Shown here: one piece after another, positions 28,097 to 37,509 of the stretch
Numbering within the stretch: the stretch's first letter is position 1
Layout of the letters: every line of letters begins with the position of its first letter
Source of the DNA: Rhodovulum sp. P5
GTDB lineage: Bacteria; Pseudomonadota; Alphaproteobacteria; Rhodobacterales; Rhodobacteraceae
Assembly: GCF_002079305.1 (NCBI RefSeq)
Contig: NZ_CP015039.1
Span: 3,643,501-3,707,500, forward strand
Direction: 5' to 3'
DNA: 64,000 nucleotides
Made by a program: the position numbers and the translations under genes
The notes under the pieces: model-generated
The model's database searches: none
What the model was told of the DNA's origin: nothing
Seen by the model: the letters and a program-made list of their open reading frames with translations, nothing else

Positions 28097-28852
28097 ATGA
28101 AACGCAGACTGGTGCTGGTGGCGGCATGCGCCCTGGCGATGGGCCCTCTGTTTCACTGGGGGGGCGAAATTGTGGAGTTGCAGGCGGTTCGCAACCTTGA
28201 GGAGATTGCCGTTCGTTATCCGGCGGCGGCGGACATGCCCCGCTTGGGTGTCGGACTGCCGTTCGTCGCGCCCGAGATGCTGCTTGCCGACGACATGGCA
28301 TCCGGTCTGGGCATTTGCGTCAGGCCCGTCGGCCCCGGCATGTGTGACCGGCTGCCGGTTGTCGCCATCGACGATGCGGCGCTGATCCCCCCGCATCGGA
28401 CGCGTCCCCAGATCGCCGGTTGGCTGGCCGATCCGGCGCAGACGGACGCCGACGGCCCGTCGGTCGGGTACATGGCGGCGGTCTCTGGCCCGTTTGGGCC
28501 CTTGAGCGGTGGCGAAGGGGAGTGGTCAGGCGATCCGGCGTGGCTTGAGGGCGCAGACGCATCCGGCGGGGCGCCTTATCGGCCCGGTGCCGGTACGCTG
28601 CCTGATGTATCGGGTCCGTCCAAACCGTTCGTTGTGGCACGCCATTCCGGTTCGGGGACCGCACCGCAGGGCGTTGTGTCGTCGGGTCTGTCGAACGATG
28701 GTGGGTCCGCGCCACTCGACCCGGGGCCGGAGGTTGTCGAGACTGTTCTGGAAACCCAACAGCCCGAGGTCGTCCCGCTGCCGCAGGCGCTGCCCCTGAT
28801 GCTGACCGCGCTTGTGGGCATCGGGCTTGTGCGGCGCAGACGGCGGGCCTGA
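28097..28852 (+). CDS. Exported protein with VPLPA/PEP-CTERM-type sorting signal
   Basis: 251 residues with no recognised catalytic domain. The N-terminus is a signal sequence (MKRRLVLVAACALAMGPLF). The C-terminus has the tripartite exosortase signal: VPLPQALP, then a hydrophobic helix LMLTALVGIGLV, then RRRRRA. That layout matches VPLPA-CTERM proteins of Rhodobacterales, which are processed by an exosortase and displayed or released at the surface. The middle is rich in Gly, Pro, Asp and Ser. GGAGA precedes the ATG. No exosortase gene lies in this window. Confidence 0.75.
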   Translation: MKRRLVLVAACALAMGPLFHWGGEIVELQAVRNLEEIAVRYPAAADMPRLGVGLPFVAPEMLLADDMASGLGICVRPVGPGMCDRLPVVAIDDAALIPPHRTRPQIAGWLADPAQTDADGPSVGYMAAVSGPFGPLSGGEGEWSGDPAWLEGADASGGAPYRPGAGTLPDVSGPSKPFVVARHSGSGTAPQGVVSSGLSNDGGSAPLDPGPEVVETVLETQQPEVVPLPQALPLMLTALVGIGLVRRRRRA

Positions 28853-28980
28853 CCGCCGGGTGGAGGCCCGTCGCGGGCGCAAGCCGGGCCCACGGTTTGT
28901 GTCGTGCGGGCCATCTGCGGCATTGCGCCCGGGGCAACTGGTCGCTACCTTGGGGATAACTCGATCTGGAGGGCGATCCG

Positions 28981-30093
28981 ATGGCGCCCAAGCGTCCGAA
29001 TGGTGCGGGCGCGTTCCCGAAGGCGGTTGATACCCCCGCGCCATGTCCGCCTGATCCGGCGTCGCTTTACGCTGCGCTGGATTTGGGGACAAACAGTTGC
29101 CGCATGCTGATTGCCCAGCCGAAGGGCAGTCAATTCCATGTCGTGGACAGCTTTTCCAAATCCGTACAACTGGGAACCGGGCTGGAATCGTCCGGACGGT
29201 TAAGCCGCGCCTCCATCGGCCGGACGGTGCAGGCCCTGCGCATCTGCAAAAGCAAGCTTGAGAAGCACTCGGTCGAACGCATGCGGCTGGTCGCGACAGA
29301 GGCCTGCCGCAGGGCGATCAATGCGCGCGAATTCATCAAGATGGTGCGCCGCGAAACCGGGCTGATGCTGGAAATCATCGAGCCCGAGGAAGAGGCCCGG
29401 CTGGCCGTGGTCGCCTGCGCGCCCTTGGTGTCCACCCGCACGCGGCAGTTGCTGGTGGTCGATATCGGCGGCGGCTCCACCGAACTTGTCTGGATCGATC
29501 TGTCGGCGGTCCCGCGGCAGGAAAGGCCCCGCGCGATCATGCGGTTGCATGCGGGCTTTCACACCAAGGACAGCCCGTTCCCCGCCGCCCGTGTGGTCGA
29601 CTGGATCTCGGTCCCCCTTGGCGTGGCGACGCTGAAAGAGCAGTTCGACGATGTCGAGGACGACCACGCCCGGTTCGCGCTGATGAGCTGGTTCTTCGAG
29701 GAAAACCTTGCCGAATTCGCCCCGTATGAGGTGGAGCAGGCACGCGAAGGGTTTCAAATCATCGGGACGAGCGGCACGGTCACGACCGTGGCCGCCAGCC
29801 ATCTGGGTCTGCGCCGTTATGATCGGACCAAGGTCGACGGGCTGCGCATGACCTCTGCCCAGATCGACAAGGTGATCCGCAAATATCTCGATCTCGGCCC
29901 CGACGGGCGGCGCGCGGACCCGCGCATCGGGCGCGACCGGCACGCGCTGATCATGTCGGGCGCGGCGATCCTGCAGGCCCTGATGCGCGTCTGGCCCACC
30001 GACCGGATGAGCGTGGCCGATCGCGGCCTGCGCGAGGGGTTGCTCTATGCGCAGATGAGTGCCGATGGCGTGCTGGAAGACGGTCCCTTCTAG
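28981..30093 (+). CDS. Ppx/GppA-family phosphatase
   Basis: 370-residue ASKHA-fold phosphatase of the exopolyphosphatase / pppGpp phosphatase family. Phosphate loops are visible: [14 protein letters not shown] near residues 37-50, [24 protein letters not shown] and [12 protein letters not shown]. The length corresponds to the short two-domain form without the C-terminal HD domain, so it may act on polyphosphate or pppGpp; sequence does not decide. Start at 28981 follows GGAGGGCGATCCG. It is followed by rlmE on the same strand. Confidence 0.9.
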   Translation: MAPKRPNGAGAFPKAVDTPAPCPPDPASLYAALDLGTNSCRMLIAQPKGSQFHVVDSFSKSVQLGTGLESSGRLSRASIGRTVQALRICKSKLEKHSVERMRLVATEACRRAINAREFIKMVRRETGLMLEIIEPEEEARLAVVACAPLVSTRTRQLLVVDIGGGSTELVWIDLSAVPRQERPRAIMRLHAGFHTKDSPFPAARVVDWISVPLGVATLKEQFDDVEDDHARFALMSWFFEENLAEFAPYEVEQAREGFQIIGTSGTVTTVAASHLGLRRYDRTKVDGLRMTSAQIDKVIRKYLDLGPDGRRADPRIGRDRHALIMSGAAILQALMRVWPTDRMSVADRGLREGLLYAQMSADGVLEDGPF

Positions 30094-30176
30094 ACGGCAC
30101 CGTCGCGGCTGTGGCAGAGGTCGGTCTTTGGGTGTCTGACCCAACAAGAAGCATCAGGCGAAGGCGCGGGAACGGC

Positions 30177-30908
30177 ATGGCACAGGGCAAGGGCAGCAGC
30201 GGGCGCGGGCAGCGCGATCTGAAGGTCAAAGTAAAGACGGCGCGGGGGCGCAGGCTGTCGTCAACCCGTTGGCTGGAGCGGCAGTTGAACGACCCTTACG
30301 TGAAACGCGCAAAGGCCGAAGGCTATCGCGGGCGCGCGGCGTTCAAGATCCTCGAACTGGACGAAAAGTACCGCTTCCTCGTGCCCGGGGCGCGGGTGGT
30401 CGATCTGGGCTGTGCGCCCGGTGGCTGGTGCCAGGTGGCGGTGAAACGGGTGAACGCGCTGGGCGAGCAATCCGGCAAGGCGGTGGGCACCGTTCTGGGC
30501 GTCGATCTGCAAGAGGTCGAACCGATTGCGGGCGCCGAGATCCACCAGCTCGACTTCATGGAAGACGACGCCGACGCGAAGGTCAAGGCATGGCTGGGCG
30601 GCCCGGCCGATGTGGTGATGAGCGACATGGCTGCCGCCAGTTCCGGGCACAAGCAGACCGACCACTTGCGGATCGTGGCGCTGTGCGAGGCCGCGGCGGA
30701 CCTGGCCTTTGACGTGCTGGAAGAGGGCGGGACCTTCGTTGCCAAGGTTCTGGCCGGCGGGGCAGAGGGCAGCCTGCAGACGCTTCTGAAACGGCGCTTC
30801 GACAAGGTCGCGAATGTGAAACCGCCGGCCAGCCGGTCGGACAGTTCCGAGAAATTCGTCGTCGCCACCGGGTTCCGGGGCCGTGGTGACGGGGACGCGT
30901 CCGCCTGA
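30177..30908 (+). CDS. rlmE: 23S rRNA (uridine2552-2'-O)-methyltransferase
   Basis: SAM-dependent RrmJ/FtsJ methyltransferase acting late in 50S assembly. From [11 protein letters not shown] at 30177 it is 243 residues, with a basic N-terminal extension. Motif [16 protein letters not shown] and motif [15 protein letters not shown] are present, as are the catalytic-type Lys in [13 protein letters not shown] and the second Lys in FVAKVLAGG. It lies 83 bp after the Ppx/GppA gene; this pairing is common in the group. Confidence 0.94.
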   Translation: MAQGKGSSGRGQRDLKVKVKTARGRRLSSTRWLERQLNDPYVKRAKAEGYRGRAAFKILELDEKYRFLVPGARVVDLGCAPGGWCQVAVKRVNALGEQSGKAVGTVLGVDLQEVEPIAGAEIHQLDFMEDDADAKVKAWLGGPADVVMSDMAAASSGHKQTDHLRIVALCEAAADLAFDVLEEGGTFVAKVLAGGAEGSLQTLLKRRFDKVANVKPPASRSDSSEKFVVATGFRGRGDGDASA

Positions 30909-30990
30909 CCCGGTCGACCTGTGGGTTTTGTGGCATGGCATGCGTCGGGCGCATTGCGGGACGCGTGCGGATGTGCCAAGGGAGCGCGCG

Positions 30991-31509
30991 ATGACGCGCC
31001 CTTCCGCCATAGCCGCCTATCTGGCCTTCTGTCGCTGGCTTGACCGGATAACCCTTGCGATCAGCATCGGTGCCGGTCTGTTCCTGACCGGCGCGGGGCT
31101 GGCCATCGTTGTCATGCGCTATGGTTTCGGTGTCGGACGGGTGGAGTTGCAGGACGCCGCGGCCTATGCCTTTGCCGTTCTGCTGGCTTTCAGCCTGCCG
31201 GTGACGCTCGCCCGCGACGGGCATGTGCGGGTGGAGGTGATCTCCGAACGCCTGCCGGCCCTCTATCTGCGGGTCGCGGATATCCTGGCCTTTGCCCTGT
31301 TCCTGATCCCGGTCTTTGCGCTGATCCTGTGGGCGGGGTGGGCAGACCTAAGCTATGCGTGGGCGATCCGCGAAGGTGCGATAGAAACGGGCGGCTTGGG
31401 TGGGCTCTATCTGGTCAAGACGGCGCTGCCTGTCGCGGCGGTTCTGATGATCCTTCAGGGTCTCGCGCGGCTTCTTGCCCCGCGCACAGACCGGGCAGGT
31501 GACGCGTGA
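30991..31509 (+). CDS. TRAP transporter small permease (DctQ type)
   Basis: 172-residue four-helix membrane subunit of a tripartite ATP-independent periplasmic transporter. ELQDAAAYAFAVLLAFSLPVTLARDGHVRVEV is the DctQ signature region (shortest core LARDGHVRVEV). The start at 30991 has AAGGGAG just upstream; the frame extends further 5' but without a signal. It overlaps the large permease gene by 4 nt (GTGA), showing coupling. Confidence 0.9.
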   Translation: MTRPSAIAAYLAFCRWLDRITLAISIGAGLFLTGAGLAIVVMRYGFGVGRVELQDAAAYAFAVLLAFSLPVTLARDGHVRVEVISERLPALYLRVADILAFALFLIPVFALILWAGWADLSYAWAIREGAIETGGLGGLYLVKTALPVAAVLMILQGLARLLAPRTDRAGDA

Positions 31510-33041
31510 CCGGTGAGGAAGGCTTCCTGCTGGCCATGGGGCTGGGGCTGTTCGCGGGTATCCTCAGCGGTATTCCGGCGATGTTGGCGATTGCGGGCGT
31601 GCCGCTTGTCACCGCGCTGATCGGCGCCTGGGCCGGTGTCTTCGATCTTGGCTTTCTGAATTTCTTTCCGGCCCGCGTCTGGGGCGTGATGTCGAACCGC
31701 CTGCTGATGGCGGTGCCGCTGTTCGTGCTGATGGGCGTGCTGCTGGAAAAGGCGCGGCTGGCCGAACGCATGCTGGGCGTTCTGGGGCGCATGACCGGGG
31801 GCGCGCCCCGTGGCATGGCGCTGGGCGTTCTGGCCTTTTCGACGCTGATCGCGGCGGCGACCGGCATCATCGGGGCGACGGTCGTGATGCTGGCCCTGAT
31901 CAGCCTGCCGGCCATGCGCGCGGCCGGTGTGGACAAGCGGTTGGCCGCGGGTCTGGTCTGTGCTGCGGGCACGCTGGGGCAGGTGATCCCGCCCTCCATC
32001 ATTCTGGTGCTGCTGGGCGACCGGATCGGCAATGTGTATATGGAGGCGCAGCAGGCCGCCGGCAATTTCGCACCCGACCCGGTGTCGGTGGGCGATCTGT
32101 TTGCCGGGGCGATGCTGCCGGGGCTGGTGCTGGTGGCGTTCTACGCCGTCTATGTCGCGATCCGCTTGCGCCCTGTGGCCGTGGCGGTGCCGCAGGCGCC
32201 GGTGCCTGCGGGCGAAATCCTGTTCACCTTCCTGCCGCCGATCCTTCTGATCCTCGCGGTGCTGGGCTCGATCCTGGCCGGTGTCGCCACAACGACCGAG
32301 GCTGCGGGGCTTGGCGCGGTGGGTGCGCTGCTTCTGGCCGCGCATCAGGCCGAAACGTTCCGGGCGGGGCGCTGGCTGATCGTGGCGGCGGGTATCTCGG
32401 CACTGGGTCTGGTCGGCATGGGCATGGCCGGGCTGGGGCGCGCCGCGCTCCATACGCTGCCGGGCCTTCTGGCGCTGGGCGCGGCGGGGGTGATCGCACT
32501 CGGCACACTGGCCGCAGCGGCCCGCCTTTGGCAGGCGCGGCTGCTGCCGCAGGCGATGACTGACACGGTGCGTATCTCTGGCATGGTGTTCGGCATCGTG
32601 GTCGCGGCCTCGCTTCTGTCGCTGGTGTTCCGGGGCTTCGGCGGTGACCGGCTGGTGGCGCAGGCGATGGAGACCCTGCCCGGCGGCACGATGGCCGCCG
32701 TGGCGCTGGTGATGGCGCTGATCTTCTTCCTGGGGTTCCTGCTGGAGGCGGTGGAGATCATCTATATCGTCGTGCCGCTTCTGGGCCCGCCGATCCTTGG
32801 CGCCGATATCTCGCCCGTCTGGTTCGCGGTGCTGATCGCGATGAACCTGCAGACCAGCTTTCTGACACCGCCGTTCGGGTTTGCCTTGTTCTATTTCCGC
32901 TCGGCCGCGCCGGCGGATATCTCCACCCTCGACACCTATCGGGGCGTGGTGCCATTCGTGCTGTTGCAGTTGGCCGCGCTTGGCGTACTGATAGCCGTGC
33001 CGGAGCTTGCGACCTGGCTGCCGGGGCTGATTTTCCGATAA
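31506..33041 (+). CDS. TRAP transporter large permease (DctM type)
   Basis: 511-residue polytopic Na+-coupled symporter subunit. DctM features are visible: AVPLFVLMGVLLEKARLAERM, the GTLGQVIPPSIILVLLGD loop, and the second repeat LQTSFLTPPFGFALFY. Start is a GTG overlapping the small-permease stop. The middle loop with its extra hydrophobic helices (residues about 270-350) is longer than in DctM from C4-dicarboxylate systems and matches the subgroup paired with TakP-like receptors. Confidence 0.92.
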   Translation: MTGEEGFLLAMGLGLFAGILSGIPAMLAIAGVPLVTALIGAWAGVFDLGFLNFFPARVWGVMSNRLLMAVPLFVLMGVLLEKARLAERMLGVLGRMTGGAPRGMALGVLAFSTLIAAATGIIGATVVMLALISLPAMRAAGVDKRLAAGLVCAAGTLGQVIPPSIILVLLGDRIGNVYMEAQQAAGNFAPDPVSVGDLFAGAMLPGLVLVAFYAVYVAIRLRPVAVAVPQAPVPAGEILFTFLPPILLILAVLGSILAGVATTTEAAGLGAVGALLLAAHQAETFRAGRWLIVAAGISALGLVGMGMAGLGRAALHTLPGLLALGAAGVIALGTLAAAARLWQARLLPQAMTDTVRISGMVFGIVVAASLLSLVFRGFGGDRLVAQAMETLPGGTMAAVALVMALIFFLGFLLEAVEIIYIVVPLLGPPILGADISPVWFAVLIAMNLQTSFLTPPFGFALFYFRSAAPADISTLDTYRGVVPFVLLQLAALGVLIAVPELATWLPGLIFR

Positions 33042-33059
33042 GGTGAAAAGGGGACAGAC

Positions 33060-34124
33060 ATGCATCGCAGAACCTTCCTGAAGACCGGCGCCGGCGTGAC
33101 CGCGGCCGGGGCGGTGGCCAGCCCGGCGATTGCCCAAGGCAAGATCAGGTGGAACCTGCCGACCGCGTTTCCCAAGAACGCACCGGGCGTTGGGACAAAC
33201 GTGCAGAACTTTGCCGCCCGCGTGGCCGAGATGTCGGATGGCCGGCTGACCTTCACCGTCTATGGCGCGGGCGAACTGGTGCCGCCCTTCGGGGTGGAGG
33301 ACGCGGTGCAGCAGGGCAACGCGCCCGTGGGCCATGGCCCCACCTACTACGCGGCCGGGAAGAACCCGGCGCTGCACTGGTTCACCGGTGTTCCCTTCGG
33401 GATGACCTCGAACGAACATGTGGCGTGGCTGCGCTGGGGCGGCGGGCAAGCGATCTGGGATGAAATCTATGCCCAGCGGAACCTCAAGCCGATCTATTCC
33501 GGCAACTCCAACACCCAGTCGGGCGGCTGGTTCAAGAAGCCGGTGGAGTCGGTCGAGGACCTGAAGGGCCTGAACATGCGCATCGCGGGGCTGGGCGGTG
33601 AAATCTACCGCAAGCTTGGCGTCAATGCCGTTCTGATGCCCCCGCCGGAGATCTTTCAGGCGCTGCAATCGGGCGCTATCGATGCGGCCGAATGGGTCGG
33701 GCCGATGCTGGACCAGGCCTTCGGGCTGCAGAAGATCAGCGATCTGTGCTACATGCCGGCCTTCAACGAACCCGGGGCCGGTCTGGCGGTTGTGTTCAAC
33801 GCCGATGCCTGGGCGGAACTGACGCCCGATCTGCGCGCGATCTGCGAATCCGCCGCGCTGACCGCCGCGCTGGAGGTGCAGGCCCAGTTCGACTATTTCA
33901 ACGCCAAGGCCTTTGCCGAGTTGAAAGCGCAGGGCGTGACCTTCCTGTCCTTCCCCGACGATGTCGTCGCTGCGCAGCACGCGGCCTGGGACGAGGTGCA
34001 GGACGATCTGGCGCTGAACAATCCCGATGTTGCGATGGTGCGCGAAAGCTATGACGCCTATCTGGCGCAGGCCCGCGATTATGCCGTGGCGATGGCCTTG
34101 CCGCTGCTGGCCGGGCGGGGCTGA
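33060..34124 (+). CDS. TRAP transporter substrate-binding protein, TakP-like
   Basis: 354-residue periplasmic receptor. It has a twin-arginine-type leader (MHRRTFLKTGAGVTAAGA with cut near AIAQ). It resembles Rhodobacter TakP, the 2-oxo-acid receptor: aligned blocks include SNTQSGGWFKKP, LKGLNMRIAGLGGEIYRKLG and SGAIDAAEWVGP. A carboxylic or oxo-acid solute is therefore likely, but the exact ligand is not settled. It is third in the dctQMP-type operon, 18 bp after dctM. Confidence 0.9.
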   Translation: MHRRTFLKTGAGVTAAGAVASPAIAQGKIRWNLPTAFPKNAPGVGTNVQNFAARVAEMSDGRLTFTVYGAGELVPPFGVEDAVQQGNAPVGHGPTYYAAGKNPALHWFTGVPFGMTSNEHVAWLRWGGGQAIWDEIYAQRNLKPIYSGNSNTQSGGWFKKPVESVEDLKGLNMRIAGLGGEIYRKLGVNAVLMPPPEIFQALQSGAIDAAEWVGPMLDQAFGLQKISDLCYMPAFNEPGAGLAVVFNADAWAELTPDLRAICESAALTAALEVQAQFDYFNAKAFAELKAQGVTFLSFPDDVVAAQHAAWDEVQDDLALNNPDVAMVRESYDAYLAQARDYAVAMALPLLAGRG

Positions 34125-34144
34125 CCCGAGGCCGTGAAAACGTG

Positions 34145-34166
34145 GCCCGGCGCAGATGTGCCGGGC
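34145..34166. terminator. Hairpin between convergent TRAP and pqi genes
   Basis: GCCCGGC (34145-34151), loop of 8 nt, GCCGGGC (34160-34166). It sits between the dctP-type and pqiC stops. GC-rich without a T run. Confidence 0.55.
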
Positions 34167-34203
34167 AGAGCCGTATCGGCGTTCGGTGCCGTCCGCGGCG
34201 TGC

Positions 34204-34785
34204 TCAGCGCAGGCCCTTGCGCACGATGATTTCCGACATCTCGCGCACGGCTTGTCCGCGGGCCGCGGCGATGGCCGCAGGGCCACCCTCGGCGGCCAGT
34301 GGAACGGTCACATCGAACGCGCCTGCCCGCGGGCGCCCGCCCATGTCGGGGGCGACGAAATACTGGCCGCTCAGGCGGAACTGGCCGCTGTCGGTCGCAA
34401 GCATCTCGGCAACGCGGATCTCAAGAACGGCCTGCGCGCGTTCGGCAAAGGGCCACGGTTCGGCGGCAACCCGGGCCCCCGTCATCCTGCCGATGGACCG
34501 GGCCACGTCGCCCGTCATGGCCCGCACCGGATCATCCGCCCACAGAACAAGGGGCGATGACTTGAGCGCCCCATCCGGCCCGAGGATGTGAATTTCTTCC
34601 GACGCGGCATAGGTCGGAAGCGACACGTCCCGCACCGCCACGGTGCCATAGGCAATCGCGATGCGCGTGGTTTCGACCGGGGCAGGGGGCACGATGAACC
34701 GCGACGGGTTGCCCGCGCATCCCGACAGGGCCAGCACCGCCACGGCGACCCCGGGCAAGACAAAACGGAAGGGCATCTTGGGCAT
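34204..34785 (-). CDS. pqiC: PqiC-like lipoprotein
   Basis: 193-residue ABC-type transport auxiliary lipoprotein (YmbA/PqiC). Signal and lipobox are clear: VLALSGCAGNPS, acylated Cys at residue 25. The body carries the family motif IAIAYGTVAVRDVSLPTY. PqiC forms an outer-membrane-anchored ring over PqiB. The ATG at 34785 lies 4 bp after the pqiB stop and has AGGTAGGA before it; an in-frame ATG at 34776 is a possible alternative. Last gene of the pqi cluster. Confidence 0.88.
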   Translation of the reverse strand: MPKMPFRFVLPGVAVAVLALSGCAGNPSRFIVPPAPVETTRIAIAYGTVAVRDVSLPTYAASEEIHILGPDGALKSSPLVLWADDPVRAMTGDVARSIGRMTGARVAAEPWPFAERAQAVLEIRVAEMLATDSGQFRLSGQYFVAPDMGGRPRAGAFDVTVPLAAEGGPAAIAAARGQAVREMSEIIVRKGLR

Positions 34786-34789
34786 CGTC

Positions 34790-36874
34790 CTACCTTCTGA
34801 ACAGGGATCGGGAGTCGCGTTCCAGCGCCTTGGCAAGAGAGGCCACCGCCTCCGCCGCGCGCTGAACCTCGCGGATGGCAAGGTCGAGATCGCGGCCAAG
34901 ACCTTGCGAGGCGTCATAGCCGCGGATGGTGCTGGCGGCTTGGTCCAGCACGATCTCGGTCCGGCGCAGGACCTCTGGCAGATCGCCGGCCGCGGCCGAG
35001 ATGTCATCCGCCGCCGACCGGGCGGAGGCCATGGTCGCATTGGCATTCTCGATCACGCCGCCTTCGCGCACGCTGCGCAGCACCTTGGCAAGTTCATCCA
35101 GCGCGGCGGACAGATCCTCGGGCAGGGCGCGCGCGGCATCGGTGTCGATCAGCCGGTCGGCGCTGTCCAGAAGGGCCGAGGTGCGCGCCGCAAGCTCGTC
35201 CAGCGGCAGGCCCTCGGCGGTTTCGGCAATACCCGTCAGCCTGCCGACCAGATCGGGCAGGCCCGCCGTCGCATCGCTGACCGACTGTGCCGCCTCGGCG
35301 GCATTGTCCATCGCCGCGGCCAGATGGCTGGCCGCCTCTCGCGCCTCAAGTTCCGCGACCAGCGCATCCAGCCGCGCAACCGTGCCCGAGATCCGGCCGG
35401 GCAGCGCTTGCATGTCCTCCGACCCGACAAAACCCTGAACATCGGCCAGAACGGCGCCGAGATCGACGGGGATGGCGCGGATGTCCTCGCTCCCGGCAAG
35501 GCTGCTGACGCTGTTTAGCGCATCGATCGCGCTTTGCATCAGCGCCTCGATCGGCAGGGCGTTCACCCGCTTGTAAAGCCCTTCCGCGGTGTCGGCGACG
35601 TCCGAGATATTGCTTGGCGCCGTGGGGATCAGGGGGTTCGGCTCAGCGTCTGCTTCCAGGGCGGCCGGGACGGCATCGTCCAGCTGGATCAGTTCCACCT
35701 TCAGCCCCCCGGTCAGGATCGAGGCCGTCGCCAGCCGCGCCCGCAACCCGCCGGCCACGCGGGTCTCAAGATAGTCGAGCGCGGTTTCGGCGGTCACCTC
35801 GTCGGCCAGGCCAAGCTGGCCGGGCTCTATGGCGAGCGTCGTGGCAAGGCGGACATCGTTGTCCCCGAACCTGTCCTCATCGACGATGCCGTTCAGCGCG
35901 GTAACCTGGCCCACCCGCAGCCCGCCCAGATCGACCGGCGCGCCGACTGTCAGGCCCGCGACGTTTTCCGAAAAGATCGCGGTCAGGGTCAACAGGTCCC
36001 CATCGCCCCGGGCGAAGACGCTGGCGCGTGCCGTCGCCTCGTCGGCATAAACCTCGAACGTGGTTCCCGCCGTGACCCTGTCCCCGCCCGACACGACCGT
36101 CTGGAAGGTGATCCCGCCAGACAGCATCGCCGCGAGAGAGGAGAATTCCACCCGCGCGCCGCCCGGCCCCAGAGAGAAACTGACCCCGGACTGGTTCCAG
36201 AACCGCGTCGCGGTGGTGATCAGGCGGTCATGGGGGGCGTAGATGATCGCCTCTGCCTCGACGGTCGCACCGTCGCCGGTGATCTGCGCCTTGCCGATGC
36301 GGCCGACCTCGATCCCGCGATAGACGATGGGCGCGGCCTCCGACAGGGCGCTGGTCCCGGCCGCGCGCAGCCGCAGCCGCAGCCCGTCGCGCCCTTCGCG
36401 GTTCAGCGGGGCATCGGGGGAAACCACATGGCGGGCGGAAAACCCGCCCGGGGTCTGATCCCATATCCCTTCGATGAAGATCCCCGACAGGACCGTGTTC
36501 AGCCCGGTGACGCCCTGCGTCGTCACCTCTGGCCGGACAACCCAGAACGCGGCCTTGTCATCGACATAGTCGGCCACCTCCTTTTCCATCCGGACGCTGA
36601 CCAGCACCTTTCCCAGGCCTTCGGTAAAGGCGACCTTTTCCACCACACCGACCGTCACGTCGCGATAGCGCAACTCTGTCTGCCCCGCGCGAATGCCAGA
36701 GGCATTTTCGAACACCAGTTCCAGCAAGGGGCCCCGGTCGGCATAGCTGTGCCATGCCACGCCAAGGGCGATGGCAAGGGCCAGAGCGGGGACCAGCCAG
36801 ACGATGGAGAGACGTTCCAGCAGGCTCTTCCGGGCCGGTTCCACGGGCGTCATCGGGGGCAGGTCGGCACTCAT
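34790..36874 (-). CDS. pqiB: PqiB-type MCE protein
   Basis: 694-residue inner-membrane-anchored protein with several MCE domains that would build a periplasm-spanning lipid channel. One N-terminal helix (LSIVWLVPALALAIALGVAWH) is followed by MCE repeats at about residues 45-140, 160-250 and 285-380 (each with a LRYRDVTVGVVEKV-, YRGIEVGRIGKAQI- or LGGLRVGQVTALNG-type core), then a long helical C-terminal region rich in Ala/Asp that makes the tube needle. The start overlaps the preceding PqiA gene by 4 nt (ATGA). Confidence 0.92.
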   Translation of the reverse strand: MSADLPPMTPVEPARKSLLERLSIVWLVPALALAIALGVAWHSYADRGPLLELVFENASGIRAGQTELRYRDVTVGVVEKVAFTEGLGKVLVSVRMEKEVADYVDDKAAFWVVRPEVTTQGVTGLNTVLSGIFIEGIWDQTPGGFSARHVVSPDAPLNREGRDGLRLRLRAAGTSALSEAAPIVYRGIEVGRIGKAQITGDGATVEAEAIIYAPHDRLITTATRFWNQSGVSFSLGPGGARVEFSSLAAMLSGGITFQTVVSGGDRVTAGTTFEVYADEATARASVFARGDGDLLTLTAIFSENVAGLTVGAPVDLGGLRVGQVTALNGIVDEDRFGDNDVRLATTLAIEPGQLGLADEVTAETALDYLETRVAGGLRARLATASILTGGLKVELIQLDDAVPAALEADAEPNPLIPTAPSNISDVADTAEGLYKRVNALPIEALMQSAIDALNSVSSLAGSEDIRAIPVDLGAVLADVQGFVGSEDMQALPGRISGTVARLDALVAELEAREAASHLAAAMDNAAEAAQSVSDATAGLPDLVGRLTGIAETAEGLPLDELAARTSALLDSADRLIDTDAARALPEDLSAALDELAKVLRSVREGGVIENANATMASARSAADDISAAAGDLPEVLRRTEIVLDQAASTIRGYDASQGLGRDLDLAIREVQRAAEAVASLAKALERDSRSLFRR

Positions 36875-37509
36875 GGCGCGGGCTCCCGCGATGGGGGGGC
36901 GTCGAGGTCCCAGATCATCCGGCTGTCAAAGCTTTCGGCGGCCAGCATCGTGAAGACGACCGACAGGGCGAAAAACAGGCTGGCAGGCCCCGGCGTGATC
37001 GACGCCACAGACCCCAGTTGCACCAGCGAGGACAGGATCGCCACGACGAACACGTCGATCATCGACCAGCGCCCGATATACTCCACCAGTTCGTAAAGCT
37101 GCTGCCGCCGCACGCGGCCCAGCCGGGCGGGCCGCCGCACGCTGATCGCAAGACCCGCAACGGCAACGAACTTGCCGACCGGGATCAGGACAGAGGCCGT
37201 CAGGATCACCAGAGCGATCACCCATGCCCCGTGATGGGCGATTTCGATGGCGCCGCCGATGATCGTGGCCTCCTGCGTGGTCACAAGCGTATGGGTGCGC
37301 AGCATCGGGTACATGTTGGCGGGGATGTAGCAGATCAGCCCGACCGACCACCATGCCCAGACGCGCTGCAACGTCTTTGGGTCGCGCGAATGCAGCGGAT
37401 GACCGCAGCGCCCGCAACGGGCCCGGCCCTGCGGCCAGACCCGCGTGCAGCGCTTGCAGGCCACAAGGCCCATCTCGCGCGCGGTTGTTATCTTTCCAGC
37501 GATTTCCAT
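36871..37509 (-). CDS. pqiA: Paraquat-inducible protein A, second half (separate gene)
   Basis: 212-residue membrane protein equivalent to the C-terminal half of E. coli PqiA. A zinc-ribbon is followed by four helices: CKRCTRVWPQGRARCGRCG at about residues 18-36, then SVGLICYIPANMYPM and GRWSMIDVFVVAILSSLVQLG. The ATG at 37509 (MEIAGKITTARE) overlaps the upstream PqiA gene by 22 bp; MGLVACKRC at 37473 is an alternative start. PqiA is the integral membrane partner of PqiB/PqiC. Confidence 0.85.
   Translation of the reverse strand: MEIAGKITTAREMGLVACKRCTRVWPQGRARCGRCGHPLHSRDPKTLQRVWAWWSVGLICYIPANMYPMLRTHTLVTTQEATIIGGAIEIAHHGAWVIALVILTASVLIPVGKFVAVAGLAISVRRPARLGRVRRQQLYELVEYIGRWSMIDVFVVAILSSLVQLGSVASITPGPASLFFALSVVFTMLAAESFDSRMIWDLDAPPSREPAP

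Noticed and set aside
31455..34286. 943-codon minus-strand open frame across the TRAP genes
   Set aside because: High-GC shadow; the plus strand carries three clear TRAP subunits with overlaps and ribosome-binding sites.
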